Positions 24,721 to 36,300 of a stretch of DNA of 64,000 bases are shown piece by piece (position 1 is the first letter of the stretch; the number at the start of each line of letters is the position of its first letter). The notes beneath the pieces were generated by a model. The model saw nothing but the letters and a program-made list of their open reading frames with translations, ran no database searches and was not told the origin of the DNA. The position numbers were made by a program, and so were the translations under genes. This DNA comes from Galaxea fascicularis (Eukaryota > Cnidaria > Anthozoa > Scleractinia > Euphylliidae), in NCBI GenBank assembly GCA_948470475.1, contig OX419338.1, positions 12,298,247 to 12,362,246 of the forward strand. The letters are read 5' to 3'.

Positions 24721-27700
24721 GATAAAGAATCAACAAAATCAGTTGTGTCGGCGAATTCTGTTATTTTAAATACCTTTTTCGTGGCGGCCTCTGGCGCAAC
24801 ACGTTTTGGGAATTATTCGATACTTGGGCTTTGAAAGATGTATAAAAAGATAACCAATATAACTACAGGAAAATGCTGGCACACTTTGAGAGATTGATGC
24901 TTTGTGAACACTGCACAGTTATTTTGCATCGACGATCGCATTTGATACCCGATTTATTCGACGGAATGCCAGTCGGTAATTCTGGCGTTTACCGGCTTCT
25001 GATGCCTTTGTGAAAGGAATAGCAAAAATAGAACGCAATTTTAACGAATTCTACACTTCATAACCTTTCTATTGATACATAGTTTGTTGGGGCTTTCTTA
25101 AAACAGCGCGTGTACGAATTTTTTTCTGGAGGAAACACACGCCGGAAGGTTTGAAGTAACCTTATTAAAGAACGATAGCACAATTCACCGTATTTGGCCT
25201 AAATTACAAGTCACCTCACTGTCGGCAACTTTTGCGATTTGCTGGGTAATAAAGTGAGAAATTTTCGTCAAAACTGTTGCGGGGAAGGAAAGGGCGGTGG
25301 ATCGTGGCAAATCTACTTACCATACAAATCTTTCAAAATTTATACGACACTTCTCGGGCTTTTTTTTTTCGCATGATGTCATTACCAAATTAAACTGAGC
25401 TTACACCCTTAAATCTTTGGCAGATTCAAACCTAATCGAGGCCAAAGAACGTTCCAGAAGAAATTGGTTTAAGGTTTCCACCCAAATATTATCGCGGAGC
25501 CTTGTAGGTCACGATTTTTACATTTTTCTGTCATTTTTTTCTAAGGAAATAAGAGAAAAGATATAATAAACAGTAGAGACGTAGCTCCTAGTCTCAATCT
25601 TCTAGTACACATTGTCACGGAGAAAAAACGGCATCCTTTCGCTTGAAAACCGGACTCCCTGGTTGAAAACAAAAAGAACATGCAGACGTGGAAAACACTG
25701 AAACCCGCGGTGCAACGGCTTCTGGGATGAGGTTCTAATTATTTACATGGAGGCAGCGGTATGCCAAGGGTTATCAAGCTTTGAAAATGGACAATTTTTT
25801 TCCTACGAAAAAGTGAATGACGAACACCATGGAACATCAATAGAGTCCTCTTCACTGGAGAAAGGGAAAGGTTTACCAAACCAAACGAAAATAGAACGAA
25901 ACCAGCAGGTTACACTTCCTGCTTTACACTAAATCGACCTGTTCGGAAGCGCTTCTTAAGTAGTCCTCAAGAAAAATAGCAAGCAACAGCGGTAATGAAA
26001 TCGGTAAGCTTACTCCACCCTATTTCTGATTGCGGCCTTTGTCTAGTAATTATGCACCGCAAATTTTAATTAATCTTCAAATCCAATATTCTACCCTTCC
26101 CCCCGCCCCCTTCCCTCAACTTTTATTATTTAAAAGCATTTCAAAAATTATCAAAAATTTCTCGAAGATTTTTCCAACCTAGTAGAGCCACTTTTCGATT
26201 AAATGAAAGCGAGATTTTTAAGGACTTTTTAGTGTTAGTATAAGCGAAATAAAACCAATCCCCCTCCTCCCCCATCCCAAACACACAAAAACACACACAC
26301 ACAATACAAACTCTTATAGTGCCGTTTAATATTTGAGTGTTTTACCCAAAACAAAATTCCATGCCAAATCTCGGTCCTTAAAAATTTCCAGAAAGGTCTG
26401 TACTTTACCCGCAGAACTACGCATGCAGGATACACAGGCATTATCCCCAACGTTCAGATTGTTTTGAATTCCCCCCGAAAAATCCCTACTTAAGACAAGT
26501 CACAAAACAAAAAAAATACTTGCCAAATTTTCGTACACAGTAATATCCTGGAATCGCAAAAATTTCAACTCCAAAAAGAACACACACACCCCCCTCCCCC
26601 CTCCCGGAATACAACTACCACCACCACCTCCCCTCCCACTCGCACAATGCTTCCACAAAGTGGCTCTTCACTTGTGCACCATGTTACAAAGTTCAATATG
26701 TTTGGTTAGACCTTGGTTGACATACCACCCAAGCTCTAGTTATTTAATCAGTGGAGCGGAAGAGATTACACATAACTTCGTGACCGCGGCTAAACATAAG
26801 GTTGCATATCGTTCGTGCCAAATTATGCATCAGACACTGATAAAGCTGTTTTTTTTTTTGTTTTTTTTTGGCCGGAATTCTCAACTGGAATTTGAAACTC
26901 TTAACCCTCTTTTAATTGTCCTGGCGCTGTCCTGTGTCGCCTTTTGCTATACCAGCAAACTTTGAAAGTAGCGGGCCGCGGAAAAAGATCGTGCAAATAC
27001 CAGCTGAAACCTCACCTAAAGAGCTAACTAATTCCTACAAATCCTAATAGGCTTGAGAATCCGTTTAGCAACTTTTGACGGACTGCCGAAAGCAATTATT
27101 CATTTAATTTAGTTTTTGATGCAAATCAAGTTTAAAAGCTCATCGGTTTAAAGGCCAAACCTCGGCAATTGAAAACGCTACCGCGAATTTGAACTGCTTG
27201 AATGCGTCGTTACATTTAAAGCCAGATGACTGAAATCTCCCACACCCCATAACAAAGCTCCAGGGACCATTTCCCCAGAAATTGTAGGGTTAACTCATTA
27301 ATGAAAATCCCATTAAAAACATCTCTCTCTATCTCCCACTGGCATGAATTGATGACCCAGACATCAGAAATAAAAAAACGCAACAAAACGTTTACAAGGC
27401 ATTACTAAGTTCAGACACGTTTCATGATGGTCAAATGAACAATGTATGCTCTTAACTGTTGTAATTTCCTCGTGCCGTTGTTGTATTATCACCACATCAC
27501 ACACATATTACACAGTATCACAGCGAGGAATCCCTTCACACGTTGGTGCCCATTAACCTTTAACCGATAGACTCCAGCTACAAGAAACTATTTACAATTT
27601 ACGACTATCGGTGTTTAGATCTCTTTTAATTCTAGACTTACAAGACCGTTTAATCCGTGCAGTATTCATTTCTCACGTGTATTAAATTGCGGTCGCAAGG

Positions 27701-29067
27701 GGGTCAAGATAATTCATCCGTTGGGGATTTACAAACCACGTTTTCTTGTCCACAAATTGCGATACAATATCCACGAAAAAAAGGTTTACTGACGTTTTTT
27801 CGTCAGTGTCTATCCTTATCAAAATACAACAGCTACCTCCTCTGGAAAAGCTTATTTTACAGGAAACTCCCAGATAAACAGATAAAACATTTTTTCAGGT
27901 GACAATTCACCTTCTAATTCGGCCGTCTTTTCTGTTCGTAGATAGCAAATGAGATGATATTTAGTACGCTACGCAAGGCCGTACGTGCTCATTCATATAC
28001 AAGGCCTTGCTATCAATTAGGAAGATGATTGGAAGTCCAGTAAGGCTGTTGAGGAAAATACGCAAAAAACAAATCCAAAAAGCTTTGAGGCGTTATAAGG
28101 TCCATATTATGAAAGTATTGATTGCGAAGCCCTGTGATGACGAGATCATAGGCTCGATTTACCAGCTGCTGTTTCGGGAAATGACTCCGGACCCGAGTGA
28201 GCGGCGGAAATCGAGCCTAACGAGATCATTGCAACTATTTTACTCCCTCCCCAACACTCTCCGATACATTCACTGGTTAATTCCACAAAGACGACGCTTG
28301 CTGGGGCATGAGAATAGCTCAGAACAAAATCAAACAGATAATAAATTCCGGTGCAAAACGAAGGACTAGAAGTACTTCGTAATCAATGATCGTTCACCTT
28401 CGGGCAACTCTTCTTCTGAAAAATGAGTTGCATTCAAACGAGAAAACATAGTACAAATATGCGGAAACATTCTACGAATATAACATTCATTTGATATATT
28501 CCAACGGTTGGCGTACTCTATATTTCGAAGGAATTATCAGATTTTTCCTAAATTGATGCAGTATGCAATAAGGTGCGATTTTAGTGAAATCTTTAGCGTT
28601 TAACATATTGTGACAACGATTGCACAACATAATGTGACTGTGGAATTATATTGAGAAGGTAGAGCAAAACCTAGCAATATGTTTTCTCCAACGAATGCTT
28701 CTTGAGAGGTAAAGTTGCTTTGGTGAAACAGAGCCCTTTTCCGGGATAGGCTTTAAACTTTTCATAATGGCTGAATACAGTATGTAAAGTATGTCGCAGA
28801 ACGCGTCTTACTGTTTACAAAGCAAGTGACGATTGGTTTTTCCTTTACCTTCCCTTACAGAAAATACGTGAGTCACTTTTGAATTCGCCGCATTCGTATT
28901 TCACCTTCGGTTCAGGAAATTCCCGAAGCAGTCAAGAGTCCGGCGTTGCATTTCAGGAATTTATTGTTTCAATTGTCCACTCTACCTCTGTAGCTATGCA
29001 GCTTCTTGTCGCTCATACCCCCCATAAAATACTTCTTTCCTCTCTCGTCACTTTCGCGTGTGTTACT
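24721..29067. other. Intergenic region downstream of reductase paralogue A
   Basis: Contains C-rich and AC microsatellite tracts (26095-26125, 26260-26305, 26580-26645) and a poly-T tract at about 26850. The 28007-28369 open frame is listed separately. Nothing else recognised. Confidence 0.4.
28025..28369 (+). CDS. Unrecognised open frame, about 114 codons from its ATG
   Basis: The first ATG is at 28025; the product is Arg/Lys-rich at the N terminus (LLRKIRKKQIQKALRRYK) and ends with TAG. No domain recognised and no splice partners identified. Composition differs from the surrounding AT-rich frames, so it is kept as a candidate exon or small gene, converging toward the 3' end of paralogue A. 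Confidence 0.25.
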   Translation: MIGSPVRLLRKIRKKQIQKALRRYKVHIMKVLIAKPCDDEIIGSIYQLLFREMTPDPSERRKSSLTRSLQLFYSLPNTLRYIHWLIPQRRRLLGHENSSEQNQTDNKFRCKTKD

Positions 29068-32000
29068 TTATAAACCAGCCACGGCAAAACCTTTCCTGCT
29101 ATAGTCCCTACTTTCCAAAGTGTTGAGCATAAATTCTGCAACATCAGCGCGTGTGATGAAATACTTAGTCCCAGTGTTACACTGACCTTCTTCGACTTTG
29201 TAACTTCCTGTTCGTTCGCCTAAAAGAAAGGTTAGTCCTGTCTTAGTCTATTTTTTGTGGTGGTCGTATGCTAGTTCATGTTCTAAACCAAACCGAAAAA
29301 GCCCTATTATATTAAATACAGTAGTCGGATGACTTCTGTAAGATTTTGCGCCAGATCGCCCAGTTTGCCTCGCCTTATGAAACGGATTTTTACGAGGATA
29401 AATTTGAAATGGACATCGAATCAAACCGTAGAAACACCGAGTGTTTCAAAGATTCACCAGACAGGAAAGTAATTTGGTATAGGTTAGGAGGCGGTGAAGT
29501 ACCGTTTTTCGATGATTTCACTTCACAACACAAGGAGCTGCATCAACAGCTTGTTGTGGTGGCAAAAAAACACTGGTACAATGTGAACTTGAGTTTTATC
29601 TGGTTTCGAGTTATTTCCTTTATGGTAATACCATTGAAATGGATAGCGTTGGAATATATTCGATGGCGACGTACGCACAAACGACAAAATGACAATTCGC
29701 CATGCATTAATTCCATCGTCCCATTGTTCAGCCATCACCTGTTGTTACTACTGTATTGTTTGCAGTGCAGCGGCATAGAATGAATACTCTCTTAGCAGTC
29801 AGTACTCTAAGCCGCGAAGGCAAAGATTTGATGGCAGAGCTGCGAGCAACTTTAGCGGGGAAGATGAGAAGAAATTAACCGTCAACTTGTGCTCTTTTCC
29901 CCTCGAAATGTTTTTTAAGTCTTTAATAAACTTGAACTTGAACTTGAACGAGAGTATAGCTTCGATGCTCGCTGGAGCGACCCGCTGCCAAAACGTCGCT
30001 CCTGTGTCAAATATTCCCCAGGCTATTTCGCACTTTCATCGAGGATGAAGCGAATATTCAATTTCCGCGTCAGCATGATGTTGGTGCACCGATTGCATGA
30101 AGAACAAATTTATTGTAGAAAATAAAGGGTTTGTGGGTTGAGTTTGTTGTTGGTTCTCTTCTCTAATCCGAGAGGGATTTCTCCGGGTACCCCGGTTTTC
30201 CCCTCTCCTCAAAAACCAACATTTCTAAATTCCAATTCGATCCGTAATGCTCGAACGTTTAATACAAGAGCCCCTGGCTCAGGAGATTGGGCAACCACTC
30301 CTCACGCTATGGAGCCTAAATAAAATTGATTTGATTTGATTTGATTTGATTTGTATACACATGCCTGAATACACTCTACACTTAAGGTTCTTTTAAGACA
30401 CACCTGCGGCTTTTATATCAGCTGCTGATTTCTGTTTGTTTTCTTATGTATCCTTCACTAAGGTTTTAGATTTTTACTGTTTTCAGGGCATATCTATAGT
30501 CGAGCAATCCAGTCTTCCCTGGTTGCAACGTGGCTACCAGCGATAACTTACCATTCACCAAACCACATGGTCTAACAATGGTGTAATCCAAACACTCAGG
30601 ATCAGTGCCCTCCAGCAGCTTCTCCATTGTTGTCATGTCCTTTATCATTCCATTGAGAAACAGTGGGTTGATTATCCAGTCCACCAGCCAGCTGTTGTTT
30701 GGCCCTGGCTGTGTGCACCATGCTGTCATGGTCACTAGTCTCTTCATACCACACCTGTTGATTGACTAAGAGAGTGAGTAACTGATCTGAGTTGTTGATC
30801 ATTCACTGAATACTGACATATTGACAATAGACTGACTGACTGACTGACTGACTGACTGACTCACTCACTCACTCACTCACTGTTTGATTGATTGGCCCTG
30901 ACTGATTTTTTGATTGAATGCATGATTGATTGATTGGATTGACACAACAACTAACTGATTGGTTGATTAATTGATTGATTGATTGATTGATTGTTAATTG
31001 ATTGAGATATTGCTTGCTCGATTGATTGGATCAGTCAATAATGATCTGATCAACTGACTGTTCCAATTGAGTAATTGACTGATTGATTGACATTGACTAA
31101 CACAAGGCTGTAACTGGCCTCAAAAGTACAGACTAAGAAATAGGATTTCATGTTTTATTACAAAAATTGTCATACCAGAAGTGGATTGGCTTCTTACTCA
31201 AGGTTCATGCCAATCCTACTAAATGCAAATAAAAAATATGACATGTCGTCTCGCCCACATGCTCATCCAGTGAGATGTGACATTTTATACTCGACGGTAC
31301 ATATTTGGAAAATAAGTTTGTTAAAGAGTTGCACAGTTAGACAGTGTTTGACTGCATATTCATCACTGTCCAGTATGAATACAGATTATGCTTACTTACC
31401 CCATCCTTCTAGTTCACATATAAGGAGTAAGATTGTGCTTTGTGGTAAAGAGCACCTACCTTTTCATTCCTTCCAGTATTGCGTGCATGGATTCCGAATA
31501 GAAAGTTGTAGGGTTGAATATACTTGCAACAACTCCCAAGGCTGACACAACAGCATCTTTGCCTTCTAAAGCAGAGACAAAACTTTCCACATCACAAGCA
31601 TCCCCCTTGAATAACTCTAGGTTAGAATGTCTGCAGAAAATTTGATGGATAACAAAAAAAATAACATAACTATTAAATTGTCATCAACTCTGCAAGATAA
31701 CTGAAGTTGGTCATTAAAGACAGCCTGTGAGAGATCAGGACACCAATGGGAAGACAGACTGGTAAGAGATGCATTCACATCACACAAGTTACAGTGTGTA
31801 TATTTAGGTTTTGAAAATTCATTGTCAATAACAAGGGACTATTAAATAAGGATATGTACCCTTTCCTCTGCACAAAAATTGTACAGAGATCAGAAATAAA
31901 AAGAAAATGACCTAACTGTGCAAAGGCCAAGCACACAACAGTCACTGGTAGTTGAAGAGCCAAAAACTGTTATGAACTATCATCAACTATTATTATGTGC

Positions 32001-33702
32001 ATAATCAAATGGCTCGTAGAAGTTTGTAATAGTCGACAGTAGTTTACTGGTGGTCGTGAAAGCATGTTTGCATGATGCTTGTGTGAGACACTATGAAGCC
32101 TGGCTCTTGCTGCATGAGAATGGTGTTGTGAAAACTCACGAACACAATATGAATATTTTGTGACAAAAAAGGGCGGCAGATTAATCTTTTTATCTCCTGT
32201 GCATTTAGGCAAACCGGAACATGTTGATTTTGGGCAGAAACAGCTGACTGTATCTATCATCAACTATCACGTACGCAATCTAACAGGAAAAACTATCACA
32301 GACTATCATGCATCATTGACTGTCTTAAGAAAATCAAGCAGGTTCAGACTGAATGATACTGGTGGTTCATGATAGTTGATGATAGTACATGATAGTTGGT
32401 GGTCAAATGATAGCATGTGTTTTAGCTATCATCACCAATGATATCAACTATGCGCTGTTTGATCAGGGCTTTACAAGTCCAGTCTCTCTTCATCTAAGGC
32501 CCTCGAAACCCTTAGATAATTACTTAAGCTACTTTACTCAGCTATTTGTGGAATTCATGAAATAATTTGTGTGCAAGTAAGAGATGAGACCAGTAACTTT
32601 TCTTCACACCACTCTTATCGTAAGGAACAGAAATTTTACCAATTTCACCCCAGAGGTGATTGCAGTTCACAGGTTGCAGGTCAGAATTTCACTTAAGCAT
32701 TGTGGAAATTTGACAACTTTAAGTTTTTTGTTTTGTTTTGTTCCGTTGTTTCAAAATTACAGGACTCAACAGAGCAAATCGGACATTTGAAATTTCCGGA
32801 GGCATACTGGCAGTGTACCAAATTTCTGACCTGCAACATATGACCTGCAGTTTACACCCTCCATTACTAATATATAAAATTACTTAAGCTAAAAGGGGCT
32901 ATGTCATGCTATTTTAGCATATTTTTAAAGCTCAAAATATGTCTTGCCATCAATTGAGATCCAAAAATAATGGTATAGTTTTGTTATTAAAGACTGTTAT
33001 GGCACTAAAACTGTTTCCTGTTGTCTGATGCTACCAATGCGGCAAGGATGGAAATGTACACAAAAATTTGGTTGGAGGAAGGAAAGGATGGAAATGGATT
33101 GGAACTTGAAAAGATTGGGCCACCTTTTTCAAGTTGCTATATCCACAAAAAAACAACATAAACCTTATTATGGGCTGCTCTCTTTGACAAAATTACTTTG
33201 ATATCCACCTCGTGGTTTATCAGGAACAGTGTTTGTAAATATATGCTCCAAGTGACGGTTTTTGGAAAGAACTAATCCAAAACAACAAAATCGTTGTGAC
33301 GTAGTCCCTTTGAGTAAGCTTACCAAAAAATCATTCGCTTTGAAAAATATTGCGCTTGGGCTTGTGCGTATTTAGTTTGCTTATGAAGCAGGTCACCACA
33401 CCATTTTGAAGCAAGTCACCACATGGTTCTTGATTTTATTTCTATGATACAACGTCTCTCTATTTAAATATAATCAGGCTAGAATCGAATCCGTGGCTCG
33501 ATCGATTCTAATAAGCTGATTCAGTTTTTAATACCTTCGTACAATAGTCCTACCGTGTTTCGACTTTCTCAGGTGTTCTTACAATAGCAGTAACGTGGTG
33601 ACCTCTTTCAGCAGCTTGCTTTACTATCTCCTTCCCTGTTAGCCCTGTTCCTCCAAAAACTACCAGTTTTAATGGCTTGCCATCCCCTCTTTCAGCCGCC
33701 AT
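29068..33702 (-). CDS. BLVRB/NmrA-like NAD(P)-binding reductase, paralogue A (complete, 4 exons, 224 aa)
   Basis: Exons, minus strand: 33702-33554, 31630-31460, 30754-30552, 29219-29068 (149, 171, 203, 152 nt), all GT-AG, ending in TAA. An N-terminal Rossmann motif GGTGLTG lies at residues 17-23 after a beta strand (KLVVF), typical of atypical short-chain dehydrogenases that bind NAD(P) with GxxGxxG. Later blocks are GDACDVESF, the YSESMHAILEGMKR helix, MTAWCTQPGPNNSW and YTIVRPCGLVNG. The length is close to flavin/biliverdin-IXbeta reductase (about 206 aa). The substrate cannot be told from sequence; a soluble cytosolic NADPH reductase is inferred. The start was chosen as the first in-frame ATG, in good context just downstream of a GTCTGCAG-type repeat. 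It pairs with paralogue B at 47208-52071, with identical intron phases. Retroelement debris and a TGAC/TGAT repeat lie in its introns. Confidence 0.88.
29346..29783 (+). CDS. Unrecognised 145-codon open frame in intron 3 of paralogue A
   Basis: Open on the strand opposite the host gene. It does not start with ATG (TTG at 29346), so a coding reading would need an upstream exon or an internal ATG. It includes a hydrophobic stretch (FRVISFMVIPLKWIAL). I cannot assign it; an AG acceptor-like site precedes it. It could be chance or a repeat remnant. Confidence 0.2.
   Translation: MRQIAQFASPYETDFYEDKFEMDIESNRRNTECFKDSPDRKVIWYRLGGGEVPFFDDFTSQHKELHQQLVVVAKKHWYNVNLSFIWFRVISFMVIPLKWIALEYIRWRRTHKRQNDNSPCINSIVPLFSHHLLLLLYCLQCSGIE
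30130..30352 (+). mobile_element. 5'-truncated SINE with GATTT tail
   Basis: Shares GTTTGTGGGTT, GAGAGG-TTTCTCCGGG, CCGGTTTTCCCCTCTC and AAAAACCAACATTTC with the minus-strand SINE at 46075-46275, and ends in five GATTT units. The tRNA head is missing. It lies in intron 3 of paralogue A. Confidence 0.7.
30822..31100. repeat. TGAC/TGAT microsatellite field
   Basis: Pure GACT and CACT runs at 30830-30880, then degenerate GATT units to 31100. It lies in intron 2 of paralogue A. Confidence 0.8.
31965..32395. mobile_element. Inverted-repeat element rich in ATCATCAACTATC motifs
   Basis: The left end GAACTATCATCAACTATTA (from about 31974) is inverted at the right end (TGATAGTTGATGATAGTA, about 32370-32388). 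More direct and inverted copies of AACTATCA lie at 32250-32310 and up to about 32450. Probably a MITE with degenerate flanks, in intron 1 of paralogue A. Confidence 0.5.
32893..33310. mobile_element. Inverted-repeat element, older copy inverted relative to 41585-41957
   Basis: Its reverse complement aligns along its whole length with 41585-41957, sharing TTTTTAAAGCTCAAAATATG, CATCAATTGAGATCCAAAAA-type and GATGCTACCAATGCGGCAAG blocks. The ends (GGGGCTATGTCATG, TGACGTAGTCCC) are inverted. A small insertion near 33060-33090 explains its greater length. It lies in intron 1 of paralogue A; TTAA flanks have decayed. Confidence 0.8.
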
Positions 33703-33717
33703 TTTGTATGCGGTCTG

Positions 33718-33756
33718 ACTGCAGACCGCAGACCTGCAGACTTGCAGACTCGACAA
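33718..33756 (-). repeat. GTCTGCAG short repeat in the 5' region of paralogue A
   Basis: Units of GTCTGCAG/GTCTGC lie 16-54 bp upstream of the ATG. A second, longer array of the same unit in opposite orientation lies at 34387-34452. It may overlap the promoter or 5' UTR. Confidence 0.7.
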
Positions 33757-34386
33757 ATTGTCACACTCAAAGATTTGTTTGCAGACCTACATGTACATAA
33801 GAATAATAAGGCGCCATCTAACGTAAGAGAAATGAAACAGTCTAATAATAATTGCAAAAGGTTTAAGAAAAATGTCATTTTTCACGTATAGCGGTTCGCT
33901 TGAGGGCTGTGAGTGAGCAGAGGTCTAACAAAGCAAACAAGACAATCAATATCGCATTTTTCTCTTTCAATAGAAAAAGTCTCTAACTTATATTTTCAAA
34001 AAACATCTTTAAAAAAGGCAATTCTGAAAAAAACAAAAAGAAAACTAGAGAAAGCTAGTTCTTACCCCGGGTGTGTGTGTGTGGGGAGGGGGGGGGGGGG
34101 GTACTGCCTTACATGGCCTATACAGGAATGTACCGCTGGACAGGGTATGACTTCATTTTCTTTGCCTCTTTGTCCTAAACGGGGAATATAATTTCATGCC
34201 ATCTCTTCCAAGGCGGGCATTTTGTCCTTTGTCCTAAACAGCGTAATAAAATTGAGGGTATGCTTTTTTAGGATGTTCTTTGTCCTAAACAGGGTCAACG
34301 TTTCAAAGCCTCAGCGGCTCACTGATCACCCCGATCACCTATACCAAATATTGGTCAATTACCCCCCTCCCCCCGTGAGTTCCAAA

Positions 34387-34452
34387 CGTGTCTGTAAGTC
34401 TGCAGGTCTGCTAGTCTGCAGGTCTGCGGCCTGCGGTCTGCAAGTCTGCAGG
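34387..34452 (+). repeat. GTCTGCAG-type minisatellite
   Basis: Seven or so units of GTCTGCAG or GTCTGC with small changes, inverted relative to the tract by the ATG of paralogue A. Both are followed nearby by TTTTGTATGCG. The preceding GT and poly-G tract (34070-34102) is a simple repeat. Confidence 0.7.
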
Positions 34453-34570
34453 CTTCGTTTGTTGCACACCGTTTTGTATGCGACCAGAAGGCCTTGCATA
34501 TTTCGATACCAAGTTTACAAATATCGATACTTAGCGTGAGAGACGGGCACACTAGACATATCCCGAAGAA

Positions 34571-34810
34571 ATGAATTCCTGTTTCTTTCTTGATGAACGT
34601 GTCTTACAGTCGTACAAAGGCCTCCAAAAGATCCAAGAAGGTCGTTTCAAGAACGAACAACAAATGAATCAGATAGTTACCATAAAATTTGGATTCGCTG
34701 ACGAAGAGCTAACGCTGGAGACGTCAGCTTTTTACATTGTTATCAACTGCGTGGATAAAACCAAATTCTTGGTTACCACAAAAGCCTCACTGCTGTATTC
34801 CACGTTGCTG
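34571..34810 (+). CDS. Possible 5' coding exon or small open frame, function unknown
   Basis: ATG at 34571, 80 codons, acidic-basic mixed product (MNSCFFLDERVLQSYKGL). It ends either at the TAA in CTGTAA or at the overlapping strong donor GCT|GTAAGTAAA after 34810. No downstream exon was found because the Penelope-like element begins within 50 bp. No domain recognised. Confidence 0.25.
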
Positions 34811-34829
34811 TAAGTAAAAGAACAAAATC

Positions 34830-36300
34830 TCATGGCGTTTATCCTGCCAGTACCGTTCAGATAATCTTAGTGTCACTGGACGTCTCTCGCTTGTACACAA
34901 ATATACCACAAGAAGAGGGAACAGAAACAGTATGCAAGGCATAACAACGTTCCACAATTACAACCCACCGATCCCAACACGCTTCCTAAGGGAAACGCTT
35001 GGTTTCATTCTGAAAGAAAACTCGTTCCAGTTTAATGGGGACAACTATCTCCAAACACATAGAACGGCCATGGGAACTAAAATGGCAGTGTCACTTAATA
35101 ATATTTTCATGGCTGAAATTGAATCAAAGCTCATCATGGCCGGAAATTCCGGATATTTGAGCCCACGCAGTGGCACGCGGTTTGTAATGATGTCCCTTGT
35201 AACCCGGGTTGTGATGAGGTCCGTTGTAACCCAGGTTGTAATAAGGTCCATTGTAACTCAGGTTGTAAAGAGGTTCGTTGTAACCCAGGTTGTAATGAGG
35301 CCCGTTGTAACCCAGGTTGTAATGAGGTCCATTGTAACTCAGATTGTAATGAGGTCCATTGTAACCCGGGTTGTAATGAGGTCCGTTGTAACTCCGGTTG
35401 CAATGAGGTCCGTTGTAAGCCAGGTTGTAATGAGGTCCGTTGTAACCCAGGTTGTAATGAGGTCCGCTGTAACCAGGGTTGTAATGAGGTCCGTTGTAAC
35501 CCAGGTTGCGATGAGGTCAGTTGTAACCCAGGTTGTAATGAGGTCCATTGTAACCCGGGTTGTAATGAGGTCCGTTGTAATGCTGGTTTGTAATGAGGCC
35601 TGTTGTAACCTGGGTTGTAATGAGGTCTGTTGGAATTCTTGTTTGTAATAAGGTCTGTTGCAATGCTCAGCAACAAAAAATTCAGTAAATAAATACAGCT
35701 AATAAATTCCACCTACCGTACCATCAAATTCACGGCCGAAATATAAGAGAACGAGCTTACTTTTCTCAATACAGTGGTGTTCAAAGGGGAAAGATTAAAA
35801 AACGAATCCATCCTGGACATAAAAACTCACTACAAGCCGACTGAAACCTTTCAATATACGCACTTCAACTCGTGCCATCCTCCAGGCGTAAAACGTGGTT
35901 TCATCAAAGGCGAAGCAAAGAGATTGCTTAGGACTATAACTCTTCAAAAACAACATTTGAAGAGAGTGTTGTGAAATTCAAACAACGCCTGAAAGCACGT
36001 AGCGTGGCTATCAAAAAACAATCACAGAAAGGTCTCTGTCAGGGGTCAACTTTGTCTCTAGACAATTGACTCTCACACAGAATAAAAAATCCTGAAAAAA
36101 CTAACGCGAGGGTTTTGCCTTTTGCCATGCACTGCGTACCACCCAGCAATTAACAGTCTTAAACGGGCAATGATGGAACACTGGGGCCTTATACAAAATC
36201 AGGCATTGTTAAAAACGATTTATTTGAAACCTCCAATAATATCATTTAAAAGAGGGAAATCCATGCTTGTCAGGGTAAAAATATAATTTAAGGCTGTAAT
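34830..36300 (+). mobile_element. Decayed Penelope-like retroelement interrupted by a minisatellite
   Basis: Reverse-transcriptase motifs read across frames: VSLDVSRLYTNIPQEE (about 34873), NPPIPTRFLRE and TAMGTKMA (about 35066). After the minisatellite (35165-35660) come FKGERLKNESILDIKTHYKP, TFQYTHFNSCHPPGVKRGF, RLLRT and LIQNQ...PPIISFKRGKS (about 36190-36260). These match Penelope-type elements. The palm segment with the catalytic Asp pair is absent, its place being taken by the repeat array. Stops and frameshifts confirm it is inactive. Confidence 0.8.
35165..35660. repeat. 27-bp minisatellite, about 18 units
   Basis: Unit AGGTTGTAATGAGGTCC + GTTGTAACCC. As 27 is divisible by three, it stays open on both strands, giving a nine-residue repeat VVMRSVVTQ on plus and LQPGLQRTS on minus. 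The open frames at 34932-35648 and 35134-35712 come from this and are not genes. Confidence 0.9.

Noticed and set aside
34932..35712. Repeat proteins of 238 (plus) and 192 (minus) residues
   Set aside because: They result from a 27-bp minisatellite within a dead retroelement; both strands are open because of the unit length.
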